Below the pieces are notes generated by a model. It searched no databases and was not told the DNA's origin. It saw only the letters and a program-made list of their open reading frames with translations. From CBDTYW01 sp965364735 (GTDB lineage: Bacteria > Actinomycetota > Nitriliruptoria > Nitriliruptorales > Nitriliruptoraceae): DNA of 13,057 nucleotides. The stretch lies in contig CBDTYW010000086.1 in assembly GCA_965364735.1 (NCBI GenBank), positions 1 to 13,057 on the forward strand. The letters are read 5' to 3'. This document shows, piece by piece, positions 1 through 6,402 of the stretch. The translations under genes and the position numbers were made by a program. The first letter of the stretch is position 1. Each line of letters opens with the position of its first letter.

Positions 1-1026
1 GTCGACCTGCTGACCGGACCGTTCTCCGCGCAGCCGGCCCCCGCCCCGTCCTCGATCGGCGGCGACGCTCGCGACGACCTCGACCTGCACCGCGCGATGC
101 TGACCGCCCACGAGCTGTCCTACGGGGGCGTTGCCGCCGTCGATGACCGGTTCGAGCACCACCCGGCGCTGATCGCGGCGGTCAACGCCTGGGAGGCGGA
201 GCTGCTCGACGCTGTCAGGGCCGAGCTGGGCGATCCCGATGACGTTCCGATCGAGACGTTCTTTCGCGCGCTGCTCTCCGGTGACGGGGCGTCGATGTCG
301 GGCTGGATGCTCGAGCACGCGACGATGGGCCATCTCCGCGAGGAGGCGGCACACCGCTCGATCTACCAGCGCCAGGAAGCCGACCCACACACGTTCGGCA
401 TCCCCCGGCTTCGCGGTGACGCCAAGGCCGCGCTCGTGACCATCCAGGCCGACGAGTACGGCGAGGGCGTCACCGCTGACATGCACTGCGAGCTCTTCGG
501 GCACACGCTGCGCGGACTCGGCCTCGACGCGACGCCGCACGCGTGGGCGGAGCACGTCGGGGCACGGACCCTCGCCACGGTCAACCTCGTGCGCGCCTTC
601 GGCCGCAGCCGTCGTCACCGCGGTGCGCTCGTCGGACACCTCGCCCTGTTCGAGCTGGCCTCGGTGCCCGTCATGAGCGCGCTGTCACGAACCTACGCCC
701 GGCTCGGCTGCAACTCGTGGTCGCGCCTGTTCTTCGACGTCCACGTGGTCGCCGACGCCGCCCACCAGAACGTCGCGCTGCACGATCTCGTGATCCCGCT
801 GCTCGAGGCGGAGCCGGACCTCGACGCTGACGTCCGGTTCGGCGCCAGGGCGCTCGCGCACCTCGAGGGCCGCCTGACCGAGCACGTGCTCGCCCGCTGG
901 GAAGCGGGCGAGTCCTCGCTCGAGCAGCCGCTCCCGGAACCAACAGGCCCGTTGTCAGCGCTCGGCGACGTCACGGTCGGCACCGATCCGCGGCAGGTCG
1001 GGTCAGCGTGGCAGAGGACGGCCTGA
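1..1026 (+). CDS. Iron-containing redox enzyme family protein (haem-oxygenase-like fold), 5'-truncated by the window edge
   Basis: The reading frame is open from base 1, and the first in-frame ATG (97) lies inside conserved sequence. The GPFS stretch near the visible N-terminus and the segment HELSYGG...DDRFEHHP match the start of the actinobacterial 'iron-containing redox enzyme' proteins, so the true start is probably outside the window. Counting from Met at base 97, conserved parts are EADPHTFGIPRLRGDAKAAL (94-113), QADEYGEG (117-124), a helix with MH130, E186 in the third conserved helix, and FFDVHVVADAAH (212-223). E120, H130, E186, D220 and H216/H223 are plausible metal ligands of the kind used by haem-oxygenase-like diiron oxidases. 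Members of that superfamily are soluble and oxidise amino- or fatty-acid-type substrates with O2; the substrate here is unknown. The gene ends 13 bases from the convergent cyclophilin gene, with no hairpin between. Family assignment is fairly secure; activity is inferred. Confidence 0.75.
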   Translation, partial: VDLLTGPFSAQPAPAPSSIGGDARDDLDLHRAMLTAHELSYGGVAAVDDRFEHHPALIAAVNAWEAELLDAVRAELGDPDDVPIETFFRALLSGDGASMSGWMLEHATMGHLREEAAHRSIYQRQEADPHTFGIPRLRGDAKAALVTIQADEYGEGVTADMHCELFGHTLRGLGLDATPHAWAEHVGARTLATVNLVRAFGRSRRHRGALVGHLALFELASVPVMSALSRTYARLGCNSWSRLFFDVHVVADAAHQNVALHDLVIPLLEAEPDLDADVRFGARALAHLEGRLTEHVLARWEAGESSLEQPLPEPTGPLSALGDVTVGTDPRQVGSAWQRTA

Positions 1027-1039
1027 CCGGAGGCGCGGG

Positions 1040-1903
1040 TCAGCCCTCGGTGACCTGGACGCTGACGATCCGGACCGGGTCGATCGCCTGGTCGCCGGCG
1101 ACGGCGACGAGCGAGATCTTGTCGACGATGTCCTGGCCTTCCAGCACCCGTCCGAAGATCACGTACTGCGGCGGCAGGGCGTAGTCGCCGTCCATGATGA
1201 AGAACTGGGAGCCGTTGGTGTTGGCCCCCGCGTTCGCCATGGCCAACGTGCCCTGCGGGTACTGGTTGCCGTTCTCCGCGTGGTACTGCGCGGTGAACTC
1301 GAGCTCGTCGTCGAACGTGTACCCGGGGAAGCCCTCGGCGCCACCTGAGCCGGTCCCGGAGGGGTCGCCGCCCTGGATCATGAAGCCGTCGATGACGCGG
1401 TGGTACGGCGCACCGTCGTAGTAGCCCTCGCCGGCGAGGAAGATGAAGTTGTTGACCGCGGCCGGCGAGCCCTCAGCGAACAGCTCGACCGTGATGTCAC
1501 CGCAGGTCGTGGCGATCGTGGCGGTGTAGGTGGCGGCCTCGTCGATCGTCATCTCCGGCGCTGCCGGGTACGTCGTCGCGGTGGAGACCGGCGCCTCGGC
1601 GACCGCCGGGGTGCAGGGGCCCTCGGCAGCGACCGGCTGGGTCGGGTCGGTGGTCGGGTCGGTCAGGTCCGTCGTGGTCGAGGTGACGGGATCGGTGGCG
1701 TCCGCGCCGGAGTCCCGGCTGGCGAGCGCCACGCCGAACGCGGTCACGGCCAGCAGCCCCACGAGCACCAGCGCGATCATCCGGTTGCGGTCCATTCCCC
1801 CGGACGTCGTCGCGCCCGGGCTGCCGCTCCCGCTGCCACCGCCCGCGTCGCGGTTGGCGCGCGCGCGCTCGAGGTTGCGCTGGTGGGTCTTGTTCTTGGC
1901 CAC
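1040..1903 (-). CDS. Membrane-anchored cyclophilin-type peptidyl-prolyl cis-trans isomerase
   Basis: The product of 287 residues has an Arg/Lys-rich cytoplasmic N-terminus (KNKTHQRNLERAR), a transmembrane segment at 42-61, a Thr/Asp/Pro-rich linker (about 64-92) and a cyclophilin domain (about 126-285). It should catalyse prolyl isomerisation on the outer face of the membrane, helping secreted proteins fold. The signature YHRVIDGFMIQGGDP (167-181) carries the catalytic Arg (R169) plus F174 and Q177; NGSQFF (230-235) is also present. The positions of human CypA Trp121 and His126 align with A242 and Y247, so cyclosporin binding is probably weak. C97 and C134 could form a disulphide. The GTG at 1903-1901 is chosen because AGAGGA lies 6 bases upstream and the basic N-terminus is typical of actinobacterial homologues; the frame stays open further upstream without conserved sequence. 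It follows the metal-binding protein gene after 85 bases and may have its own promoter. Confidence 0.9.
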   Translation of the reverse strand: MAKNKTHQRNLERARANRDAGGGSGSGSPGATTSGGMDRNRMIALVLVGLLAVTAFGVALASRDSGADATDPVTSTTTDLTDPTTDPTQPVAAEGPCTPAVAEAPVSTATTYPAAPEMTIDEAATYTATIATTCGDITVELFAEGSPAAVNNFIFLAGEGYYDGAPYHRVIDGFMIQGGDPSGTGSGGAEGFPGYTFDDELEFTAQYHAENGNQYPQGTLAMANAGANTNGSQFFIMDGDYALPPQYVIFGRVLEGQDIVDKISLVAVAGDQAIDPVRIVSVQVTEG

Positions 1904-1909
1904 GGATGG

Positions 1910-1915
1910 TCCTCT
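1910..1915 (-). promoter_or_regulatory. Ribosome binding site that fixes the cyclophilin GTG start
   Basis: On the minus strand AGAGGA is followed by six bases and then GTG GCC AAG AAC. It is the only good Shine-Dalgarno match in this long open frame, and it places the start at 1903 rather than at codons several hundred bases upstream. Confidence 0.6.
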
Positions 1916-1935
1916 TCTGGCTTCGGCAGGGCGAC

Positions 1936-1961
1936 AACGTAGGCGGCGGCGGTGTGGTTCC
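1936..1961 (-). promoter_or_regulatory. Candidate promoter of the cyclophilin gene, ECF-sigma-like
   Basis: The minus strand reads GGAAC (1961-1957), 18 bases, then GTT (1938-1936). This matches the general GGAA(C/T)-N16-18-(C)GTT pattern of extracytoplasmic-function sigma promoters. The same -10 area also reads TACGTT, which fits the TAnnnT core of ordinary actinobacterial promoters. The start codon is 32 bases further on, leaving room for a short leader with the AGAGGA site. The element sits in the 85-base gap after the metal-binding protein gene, where a separate promoter would be expected. The motif is short and could occur by chance. Confidence 0.35.
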
Positions 1962-1988
1962 ACGCCATGCGGACACCGTCCGGACGGC

Positions 1989-2195
1989 TCAGCGCCCGCG
2001 ACGGGCGAACAGACGCCAGCAGTGGCGGTGCCAGTGGCGCCGCCCGTCGAGGTCGTGATCCTCCCACGCGACGACGTGGGACTCACGCACGGCGATCGAA
2101 CCACCGCACTGCGGACACGTGTAGTCCTTGCGAGCCTGCACCGGCGGGACCGGGTGCACGACCCACCCCTCGACGGGTACCGGCAGCAGGGACAC
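1989..2195 (-). CDS. Small Cys/His zinc-ribbon-like conserved actinobacterial protein
   Basis: This is a 68-residue product. Cysteines C27 and C30 (YTCPQCGG), then H40 (ESHVVAW) and a closing RRHWHRHCW block with H54, H56, H58 and C59, form a treble-clef or zinc-ribbon-like metal site. The pattern (aromatic)-x-CPxC-x9-HVVxW-...-RRHWHxxCW is that of a small protein conserved in actinobacteria and often labelled 'ATP/GTP-binding protein', although no nucleotide-binding motif is visible. Its function is unknown; the fold suggests binding of protein or nucleic acid. Start: GTG at 2195-2193, seven bases after the dehydrogenase stop, with a GAGG site overlapping that TGA. The spacing implies translation from the same mRNA as the dehydrogenase. 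A perfect 12-base palindrome begins two bases after its stop codon. Confidence 0.75.
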   Translation of the reverse strand: MSLLPVPVEGWVVHPVPPVQARKDYTCPQCGGSIAVRESHVVAWEDHDLDGRRHWHRHCWRLFARRGR

Positions 2196-2202
2196 GAGGA
2201 CC

Positions 2203-3981
2203 TCAGGCGTAGGTGTAGAACCCGCGGCCGGCCTTCTTGCCGAGGAAGCCGGCGTTGACCAGGTGGCGCAGGAGCGGTGCCGGGGCGAAGGACGGCTCGC
2301 GGAACTCGTGGTGCAGCCGCTCGATGATCGCGAGCGTGACGTCGAGGCCCACGATGTCCATCAGCGCGAACGGGCCCATCGGGTGGCCGCAACCGAGCTT
2401 CATCGCGGTGTCGATCTCCTCGGCCGTCGCGTAGTGCGAGGCGAGCATCTTGACCGCGTCGTTCAGGTAGGGGAAGAGCAGCGCGTTGACGATGAAGCCG
2501 GCGCGGTCACCGCAGAGCACCTCGACCTTGCCGACCTTCTTCGTGAACGCTCGCGCCTGCATGAGCACCGCGTCGTCCGTGCGGACGGTCGGGACGATCT
2601 CGACGAGCTTCATGATCGCGGCCGGGTTGAAGAAGTGCAGGCCGACGACGCGGTCGGGGCGGTCCGTCGCCATCGCGCAGTCGATGACCGGCAGCGACGA
2701 CGTGGTCGTCGACAGCACGGCCTCCGGCTTCAGGATGGGCGCGAGCTCCGTGAAGAGGCCGCGCTTGATCTCGAGATCCTCAGCCACCGCCTCGATGACG
2801 ATGTCGCACTCGGCGAAGTCGCTCATCTGCTCGGTCGGCTTGAAGCGCGCGAGGGTGGAGACCATGTCCTCCTCGGTCATGCGGCCCTTGTCGACCATGC
2901 GCTGCAGCGACTTGGCGACCTTGGCCACCACCGCCTCCGCCTTCGCCTGGGAGCGACCCCGGACGACGACGTCGAAGCCGGCCTTGGCGCTGACCTCGGC
3001 GATGCCCGAGGCCATCGTTCCGGTGCCGAGCACGCCGACCGTGGTCCACGACGCGATGGAGTCGAGATCCGCGGGCGGGCGGGCGGCGCCGTCGTCGGTG
3101 AGCTTCGAGGAGCCCGGCGTCTCGTAGGTGTAGAAGCCACGCCCCGCCTTGCGGCCGGTCATCCCCGCCGTGTTGAGCTGGTTCAGGACGGGACGCGGCG
3201 CGAACCGGGTGTCGTCGAACTGCTCGTGGATGGCGTCCATGATCCCGACCATCGTGTCCAGACCGACGAGGTCAGCCAGCATGATCGGACCCATCGGGTG
3301 CCCGGTGCCGAAGCGCATGGCGGCGTCGACGTCCTCCTTGGTGGCGTAGCCGTCCTCAACCATGCCGATGGCCTGGTTGATGTACGGGAACAGCAGCTGG
3401 TTCGCGATGAAGCCGCGACGGTCGCCGACGACGACCGGGCTCTTGCCGATGGACTCCGCGAAGCCGCGCGCTGCCTCGACGACGGCCTCGTCGGTGACAA
3501 ACGTCCGGACGAGCTCGATGAGCTTCATGACGGGCGCCGGGTTGAAGAAGTGGAAGCCGATGACTCGGTTCGGACGGCGGGTGTGCACCGCGATGTCGAT
3601 GACCGGGAGCGAGGAGGTGTTGGTCGCGATGATCGCGTCCTCCCGGGCTGCGGCGTCGATCTTGGCGAACGTGGCCTGCTTGGCTGCGAGGATCTCTGGA
3701 ACCGCCTCCACGATGAGGTCACGGTCGCCGAGGTCGCTGAAGTCGCTCGACCCGCTGATCCGACCGATGATGGCATCGCGCTCGTCGGACTCGAGCTTCC
3801 CGCGCTGGACCTGACGGTCCAGGGACGCGGCGATGCGGGCGTTGCCCCGGCTGACGGCATCGGCGTCGACCTCCACGAAGACCACGTCGAGCCCCTTGCG
3901 GGCGCAGAGCTCGGCGATGCCGGAGCCCATGGTGCCGCAGCCGACGATCCCGATCCGGTCGATGGTGCGCTCGTTCGTCAT
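2203..3981 (-). CDS. Fused (tandem) 3-hydroxyacyl-CoA dehydrogenase / 3-hydroxybutyryl-CoA dehydrogenase
   Basis: The 592-residue protein contains two complete 3-hydroxyacyl-CoA dehydrogenase units (about 6-288 and 312-592), about twice the usual 280 residues. Each oxidises L-3-hydroxyacyl-CoA with NAD(P)+ or runs in reverse, in fatty-acid beta-oxidation or butyryl-CoA/polyhydroxybutyrate metabolism in the cytoplasm. Copy 1 has the Rossmann motif GCGTMG (14-19), an acidic residue after strand 2 (E37), TNTSSLP (120-126), GFHFFNP with catalytic H144, and E156. Copy 2 has GTGTMA (319-324), STTTSSLP, GLHFFNP with H449, and E461. Both end in KAGRGFYTY. After strand 2 copy 2 has R341-G-R343 instead of an acidic residue, which could favour NADP+. 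Both copies keep the catalytic His/Glu pair, so both look active. Fused enzymes of this size occur in streptomycetes. The ATG at 3981 is preceded by GAGGA. The metal-binding protein gene follows after 7 bases. Confidence 0.93.
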   Translation of the reverse strand: MTNERTIDRIGIVGCGTMGSGIAELCARKGLDVVFVEVDADAVSRGNARIAASLDRQVQRGKLESDERDAIIGRISGSSDFSDLGDRDLIVEAVPEILAAKQATFAKIDAAAREDAIIATNTSSLPVIDIAVHTRRPNRVIGFHFFNPAPVMKLIELVRTFVTDEAVVEAARGFAESIGKSPVVVGDRRGFIANQLLFPYINQAIGMVEDGYATKEDVDAAMRFGTGHPMGPIMLADLVGLDTMVGIMDAIHEQFDDTRFAPRPVLNQLNTAGMTGRKAGRGFYTYETPGSSKLTDDGAARPPADLDSIASWTTVGVLGTGTMASGIAEVSAKAGFDVVVRGRSQAKAEAVVAKVAKSLQRMVDKGRMTEEDMVSTLARFKPTEQMSDFAECDIVIEAVAEDLEIKRGLFTELAPILKPEAVLSTTTSSLPVIDCAMATDRPDRVVGLHFFNPAAIMKLVEIVPTVRTDDAVLMQARAFTKKVGKVEVLCGDRAGFIVNALLFPYLNDAVKMLASHYATAEEIDTAMKLGCGHPMGPFALMDIVGLDVTLAIIERLHHEFREPSFAPAPLLRHLVNAGFLGKKAGRGFYTYA

Positions 3982-4050
3982 CAGGAGTCCTCGGGTCGGA
4001 GCGCTCGCGCTCGGTCCAGCCGCCGACGGGAGGTGCCGGCACGAGGCCGC

Positions 4051-4081
4051 AGGTTAGGAGCGGCGAAGGCGGTGGACCCAA
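4051..4081 (-). promoter_or_regulatory. Weak candidate promoter for the dehydrogenase gene
   Basis: On the minus strand TTGGGT (4081-4076) and TAACCT (4056-4051) are separated by 19 bases, about 70 bases before the ATG. The -10 fits TAnnnT, but the spacer is long and the -35 matches only half of TTGACA. It is the best candidate in this gap. Confidence 0.22.
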
Positions 4082-4143
4082 CCAGCCCGACCGCGGCGCA
4101 GCGCGACCCCCACCCCAACCTCAACAGAACCTCTCCGCCCTCC

Positions 4144-4173
4144 CTGATTCACCTCGCTCCGAGTTGCTAGGAT
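4144..4173 (+). promoter_or_regulatory. Candidate extended -10 promoter for the response-regulator/kinase pair
   Basis: TGCTAGGAT (4165-4173) matches the extended -10 form TGnTAnnnT. CTGATT 18 bases upstream shares three positions with TTGACA. A transcript from here would have a leader of about 60 bases before the ATG at 4241. Confidence 0.3.
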
Positions 4174-4240
4174 CACTGACAGTCGTGGCTGAGCGTTCCT
4201 GTGGCGGAGCGCCTCGATCATCACGTCTGCCAGGCCAGCA

Positions 4241-5305
4241 ATGCCAGACCCTGATTCTCCCACCCAGAAGACCCGCGCCGACGAGATCCGCGTGCTCCTC
4301 GTCGAGGACGAGCTCGACTTCGCGCTTGCGGTCACACGCATGGTGACTTCCGTTTCGTCCGAGTCGATGCACGTCCAGCACGTGCGCACGTTGCAGGGCG
4401 CGCTGGCGGTCCTCGACGCCGACGGGTCGATCGACTGCGTCCTCCTGGACCTGTTCCTCCCGGACTCCAGCGGAGTCGACGGGATCGAGACCCTCCTGGA
4501 CCACGAGTCACATCCGGCGTTGATCGTGCTGACCGGCTACGACGAGCCGGACATCGCGGCCGAGGCGTTGCGCGCCGGCGCGCAGGACTTCCTCACGAAG
4601 CACGCCTTGCACCCCGAGGGGCTGACCGGACGCATCCGTCTCGCCATCGACCGGCACCAGCGCTTGAGCCGGCTGACCAAGCGTCAGCAGGCCTTGGCGC
4701 GAAGCGGCGGACAGATCAGCAACACCGTCCCCTCTCCCCAGTCGGCGCTCCGCGCCGTCTCCCAGGCGTTGCTGTCCCAGATCCCGCTCATCGACGAGAT
4801 CGCGGACGGGCATGAGCATGCTGACCGGCTCGCCCAGCTCGCCGCAGACGTCGCGGCAGCTGCCGTCGCCCTCGACTCGGTGGCCGGGACCGCAGGTGTC
4901 CGCGGTGCCGCAGCCGGCCGGCAACAGGTCGACCTCGACATGATGCTCGACCGCGCCTCGCTCCATCGCCCGGCGACGGATGCCCCCGCGATCTCACGGG
5001 TCAGGCATCGCGACCTCGGCGTGGCCTGGACCGACCCCGGAGTCCTCGTCACCGTGCTCGATGATCTGGCTAAGGACGAGGGCGGCGGGGTCGACGACGT
5101 GTGGACCCTGACGCGGCGCGACGAGCACGCCACCGTCGTCCTCACCCTGGACGGCGGACGTCACCGCGCCTCTGCACCGTCCGGCCTTCGGATGGCGCTG
5201 GTCCGCGATGCGATGGAGCGCTCGGGGGGCAGCGCCCGGATCGAACGACGTGCGGATCGCTTCGTCGTCGAGCTCCTGCTGCGCGAGCGGTTCGCGACCC
5301 GATGA
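4241..5305 (+). CDS. Response regulator: receiver domain fused to a degenerate histidine-kinase-like region
   Basis: The 354-residue soluble protein starts with a canonical receiver domain (about 16-138): acidic pocket E22/D23 (VLLVEDE), phosphoacceptor D70 (VLLDLFLPDSSG), T98 (VLTG) and K120 (FLTK). The remaining 215 residues have no helix-turn-helix. They resemble a histidine kinase that has decayed: a helical part (about 167-216) without an H-box, VDLDMMLDRAS (230-240) where an ATPase domain would begin, LVTVLDDLAKDE (269-280) where the N-box should be but with no Asn, DGG (304-306) instead of DxGxG, and a tail SGLRMALVRDAMERSGGSAR (314-333) that looks like the last conserved helix of HATPase domains. 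ATP binding is therefore unlikely; a pseudokinase-like partner role is inferred. Its TGA overlaps the ATG of the kinase gene, so the two are translationally coupled. The Shine-Dalgarno site is weak, but no other start fits. Confidence 0.85.
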   Translation: MPDPDSPTQKTRADEIRVLLVEDELDFALAVTRMVTSVSSESMHVQHVRTLQGALAVLDADGSIDCVLLDLFLPDSSGVDGIETLLDHESHPALIVLTGYDEPDIAAEALRAGAQDFLTKHALHPEGLTGRIRLAIDRHQRLSRLTKRQQALARSGGQISNTVPSPQSALRAVSQALLSQIPLIDEIADGHEHADRLAQLAADVAAAAVALDSVAGTAGVRGAAAGRQQVDLDMMLDRASLHRPATDAPAISRVRHRDLGVAWTDPGVLVTVLDDLAKDEGGGVDDVWTLTRRDEHATVVLTLDGGRHRASAPSGLRMALVRDAMERSGGSARIERRADRFVVELLLRERFATR

Positions 5306-6399
5306 CCGCTGGCGGGGCGGGTCACCAGCTGCGCCTGCTACGGATCGGGTGTGTCTCCGACCCCGAGCACTGGCCGGCCGCGCTCCGTGATGACGACGCG
5401 ATCCTGGTGACCAGCCGGGACCTGTCGGCCGAGGGCGATGCCGAGATCCGCGTCGCGACGAGCGGTCCGGAGCCCTACGACGTCGTTCTGCTCGATCTCC
5501 CGGACGACGATGACCTGCTGGACCTCGTCGCGGACATCGCGCGGAACGCGCCCCGCGCCGCGGTGGTCGTCGTGACCAGCGGACCCGACACCACGGTCGC
5601 CAGCGCCGCAGCCCGGCTCGGCGTCGACGGCTGCATCCTGCGGGACGTCTCGCAGCCGGCCAGCGTCCCCCATGAGATCAGGATGGCCGTCGCCCGACGG
5701 AGCCAGCTGCTCGCGCTCGCCGACGAGGCTGCGCGCCTCATGGGGGAAGCCACCTCGATGCGCAGGTTCGCGCAGACGGTCGCGCACGACCTGCGTGGAC
5801 CGATGTCCACCCTGCGTCTGCAGGTCATGGAGATGTCCGCTGAGGGCACTGCAACCTCTCGGGACATCGCGCTGGTCCTCGCCTCGGTCGAGCGATCGTG
5901 CACGTACGTGCACGATCTCCTTGCGGCGGTCACGCCGGGCGCAGAGGTGACGCGCGAGCTCGTCGACATCAGCGTCGAGCTGATCCAGGCGGCCGCGGCC
6001 GCGGGGGCGGAGTCTGACATGATCCTTGAAGGCGACGGTGACCTCGGCTCGATCATCGGCCCGCCCGTCCTCATCCGTCAAGCCATCGTCAACATCGTGA
6101 CGAACGCGGTTCGCCACGCCAACCTTCCCGACCGCCCCCTCATGATCCGCGTCCGCCGTGAGCCGCATCCGGCGGATCCCTCGATCGTGGACATCTGCAT
6201 CGAGGACAACGGTCCCGGCATCCTCCCGGCCCTTCGCGAGGCGAGCCTGCGCGGAGTCAGCGCCACGACCCAGCGAACGGTCAACGGCCTCGGCCTGCGG
6301 ATCACCCGCTCGGCCCTGACCCGGCAGGGCGGAGAGCTCCGCCTCGAGAGCGCGCCGGACGGTGGCCTGCTCGTCCGCCTCCGGTTCGCCGGGCAGTGA
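5302..6399 (+). CDS. Soluble histidine kinase with receiver-like N-terminal domain
   Basis: The product has 365 residues and no transmembrane segment. An N-terminal receiver-like domain (about 10-130) keeps an Asp in the phosphoacceptor position (YDVVLLDLPDDD, D65) and T92-S93, but the paired acidic residues are poor (only D20) and the conserved Lys is Arg (R114), so phosphorylation is uncertain. A HisKA domain follows with the H-box VAHDLRGPM (H162). The HATPase_c domain has N264/N268 (IVNIVTNAVRHA), DNGPG (302-306) and GLGL (329-332), so the kinase should be active. The ATG at 5302 lies in ATGA with the upstream stop; the frame is open further back but there runs through the response-regulator gene. 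The pair probably forms a cytoplasmic signalling unit in which the kinase phosphorylates the adjacent receiver. The input signal is unknown. It ends 3 bases from the convergent CPBP gene. Confidence 0.88.
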   Translation: MTAGGAGHQLRLLRIGCVSDPEHWPAALRDDDAILVTSRDLSAEGDAEIRVATSGPEPYDVVLLDLPDDDDLLDLVADIARNAPRAAVVVVTSGPDTTVASAAARLGVDGCILRDVSQPASVPHEIRMAVARRSQLLALADEAARLMGEATSMRRFAQTVAHDLRGPMSTLRLQVMEMSAEGTATSRDIALVLASVERSCTYVHDLLAAVTPGAEVTRELVDISVELIQAAAAAGAESDMILEGDGDLGSIIGPPVLIRQAIVNIVTNAVRHANLPDRPLMIRVRREPHPADPSIVDICIEDNGPGILPALREASLRGVSATTQRTVNGLGLRITRSALTRQGGELRLESAPDGGLLVRLRFAGQ

Positions 6400-6402
6400 C
6401 GT

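Larger units (their letters stand above)
3982..4240. other. Divergent intergenic region between dehydrogenase and response-regulator genes
   Basis: This 259-base gap separates two divergent genes and should hold promoters for both. The half near the plus-strand gene is less GC-rich than its surroundings, including the stretch from TGATTC to AGGATCACTGAC. No tRNA, clear hairpin terminator or additional conserved reading frame was seen. In the plus-strand frame a TGA about 50 bases before the ATG at 4241 leaves no alternative start for the response regulator. Confidence 0.5.

Noticed and set aside
1639..1672. Short repeated GGTCGGGTCGGT units as a DNA repeat element
   Set aside because: They encode the Asp-Pro-Thr-rich linker (TDPTTDPTQ) of the cyclophilin; this is low-complexity coding sequence.
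1976..1987. Perfect 12-base palindrome CCGTCCGGACGG just after the small metal-binding protein gene, as a terminator
   Set aside because: There is no separate loop, only a four-base stem if a loop forms, and no T-run. It could be a protein-binding site, but nothing else supports that.
1904..2392. N-terminal extension of the cyclophilin reading frame to 2392
   Set aside because: The extension overlaps two other genes, is Arg/Pro-rich and has no relation to cyclophilins. The GTG at 1903 has the ribosome site and the family-like N-terminus.
2128..4170. A 680-codon open frame on the plus strand opposite the dehydrogenase gene
   Set aside because: The translation is rich in Asp, Arg, His, Val and Glu without any domain. 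It is the mirror of a high-GC coding strand, and the minus strand encodes a complete enzyme.
5101..5301. Upstream extension of the 5302-6399 kinase frame to 5101
   Set aside because: It would lie wholly inside the response-regulator gene in another frame. The ATGA overlap at 5302 is the better start and places the receiver-like domain at the N-terminus.
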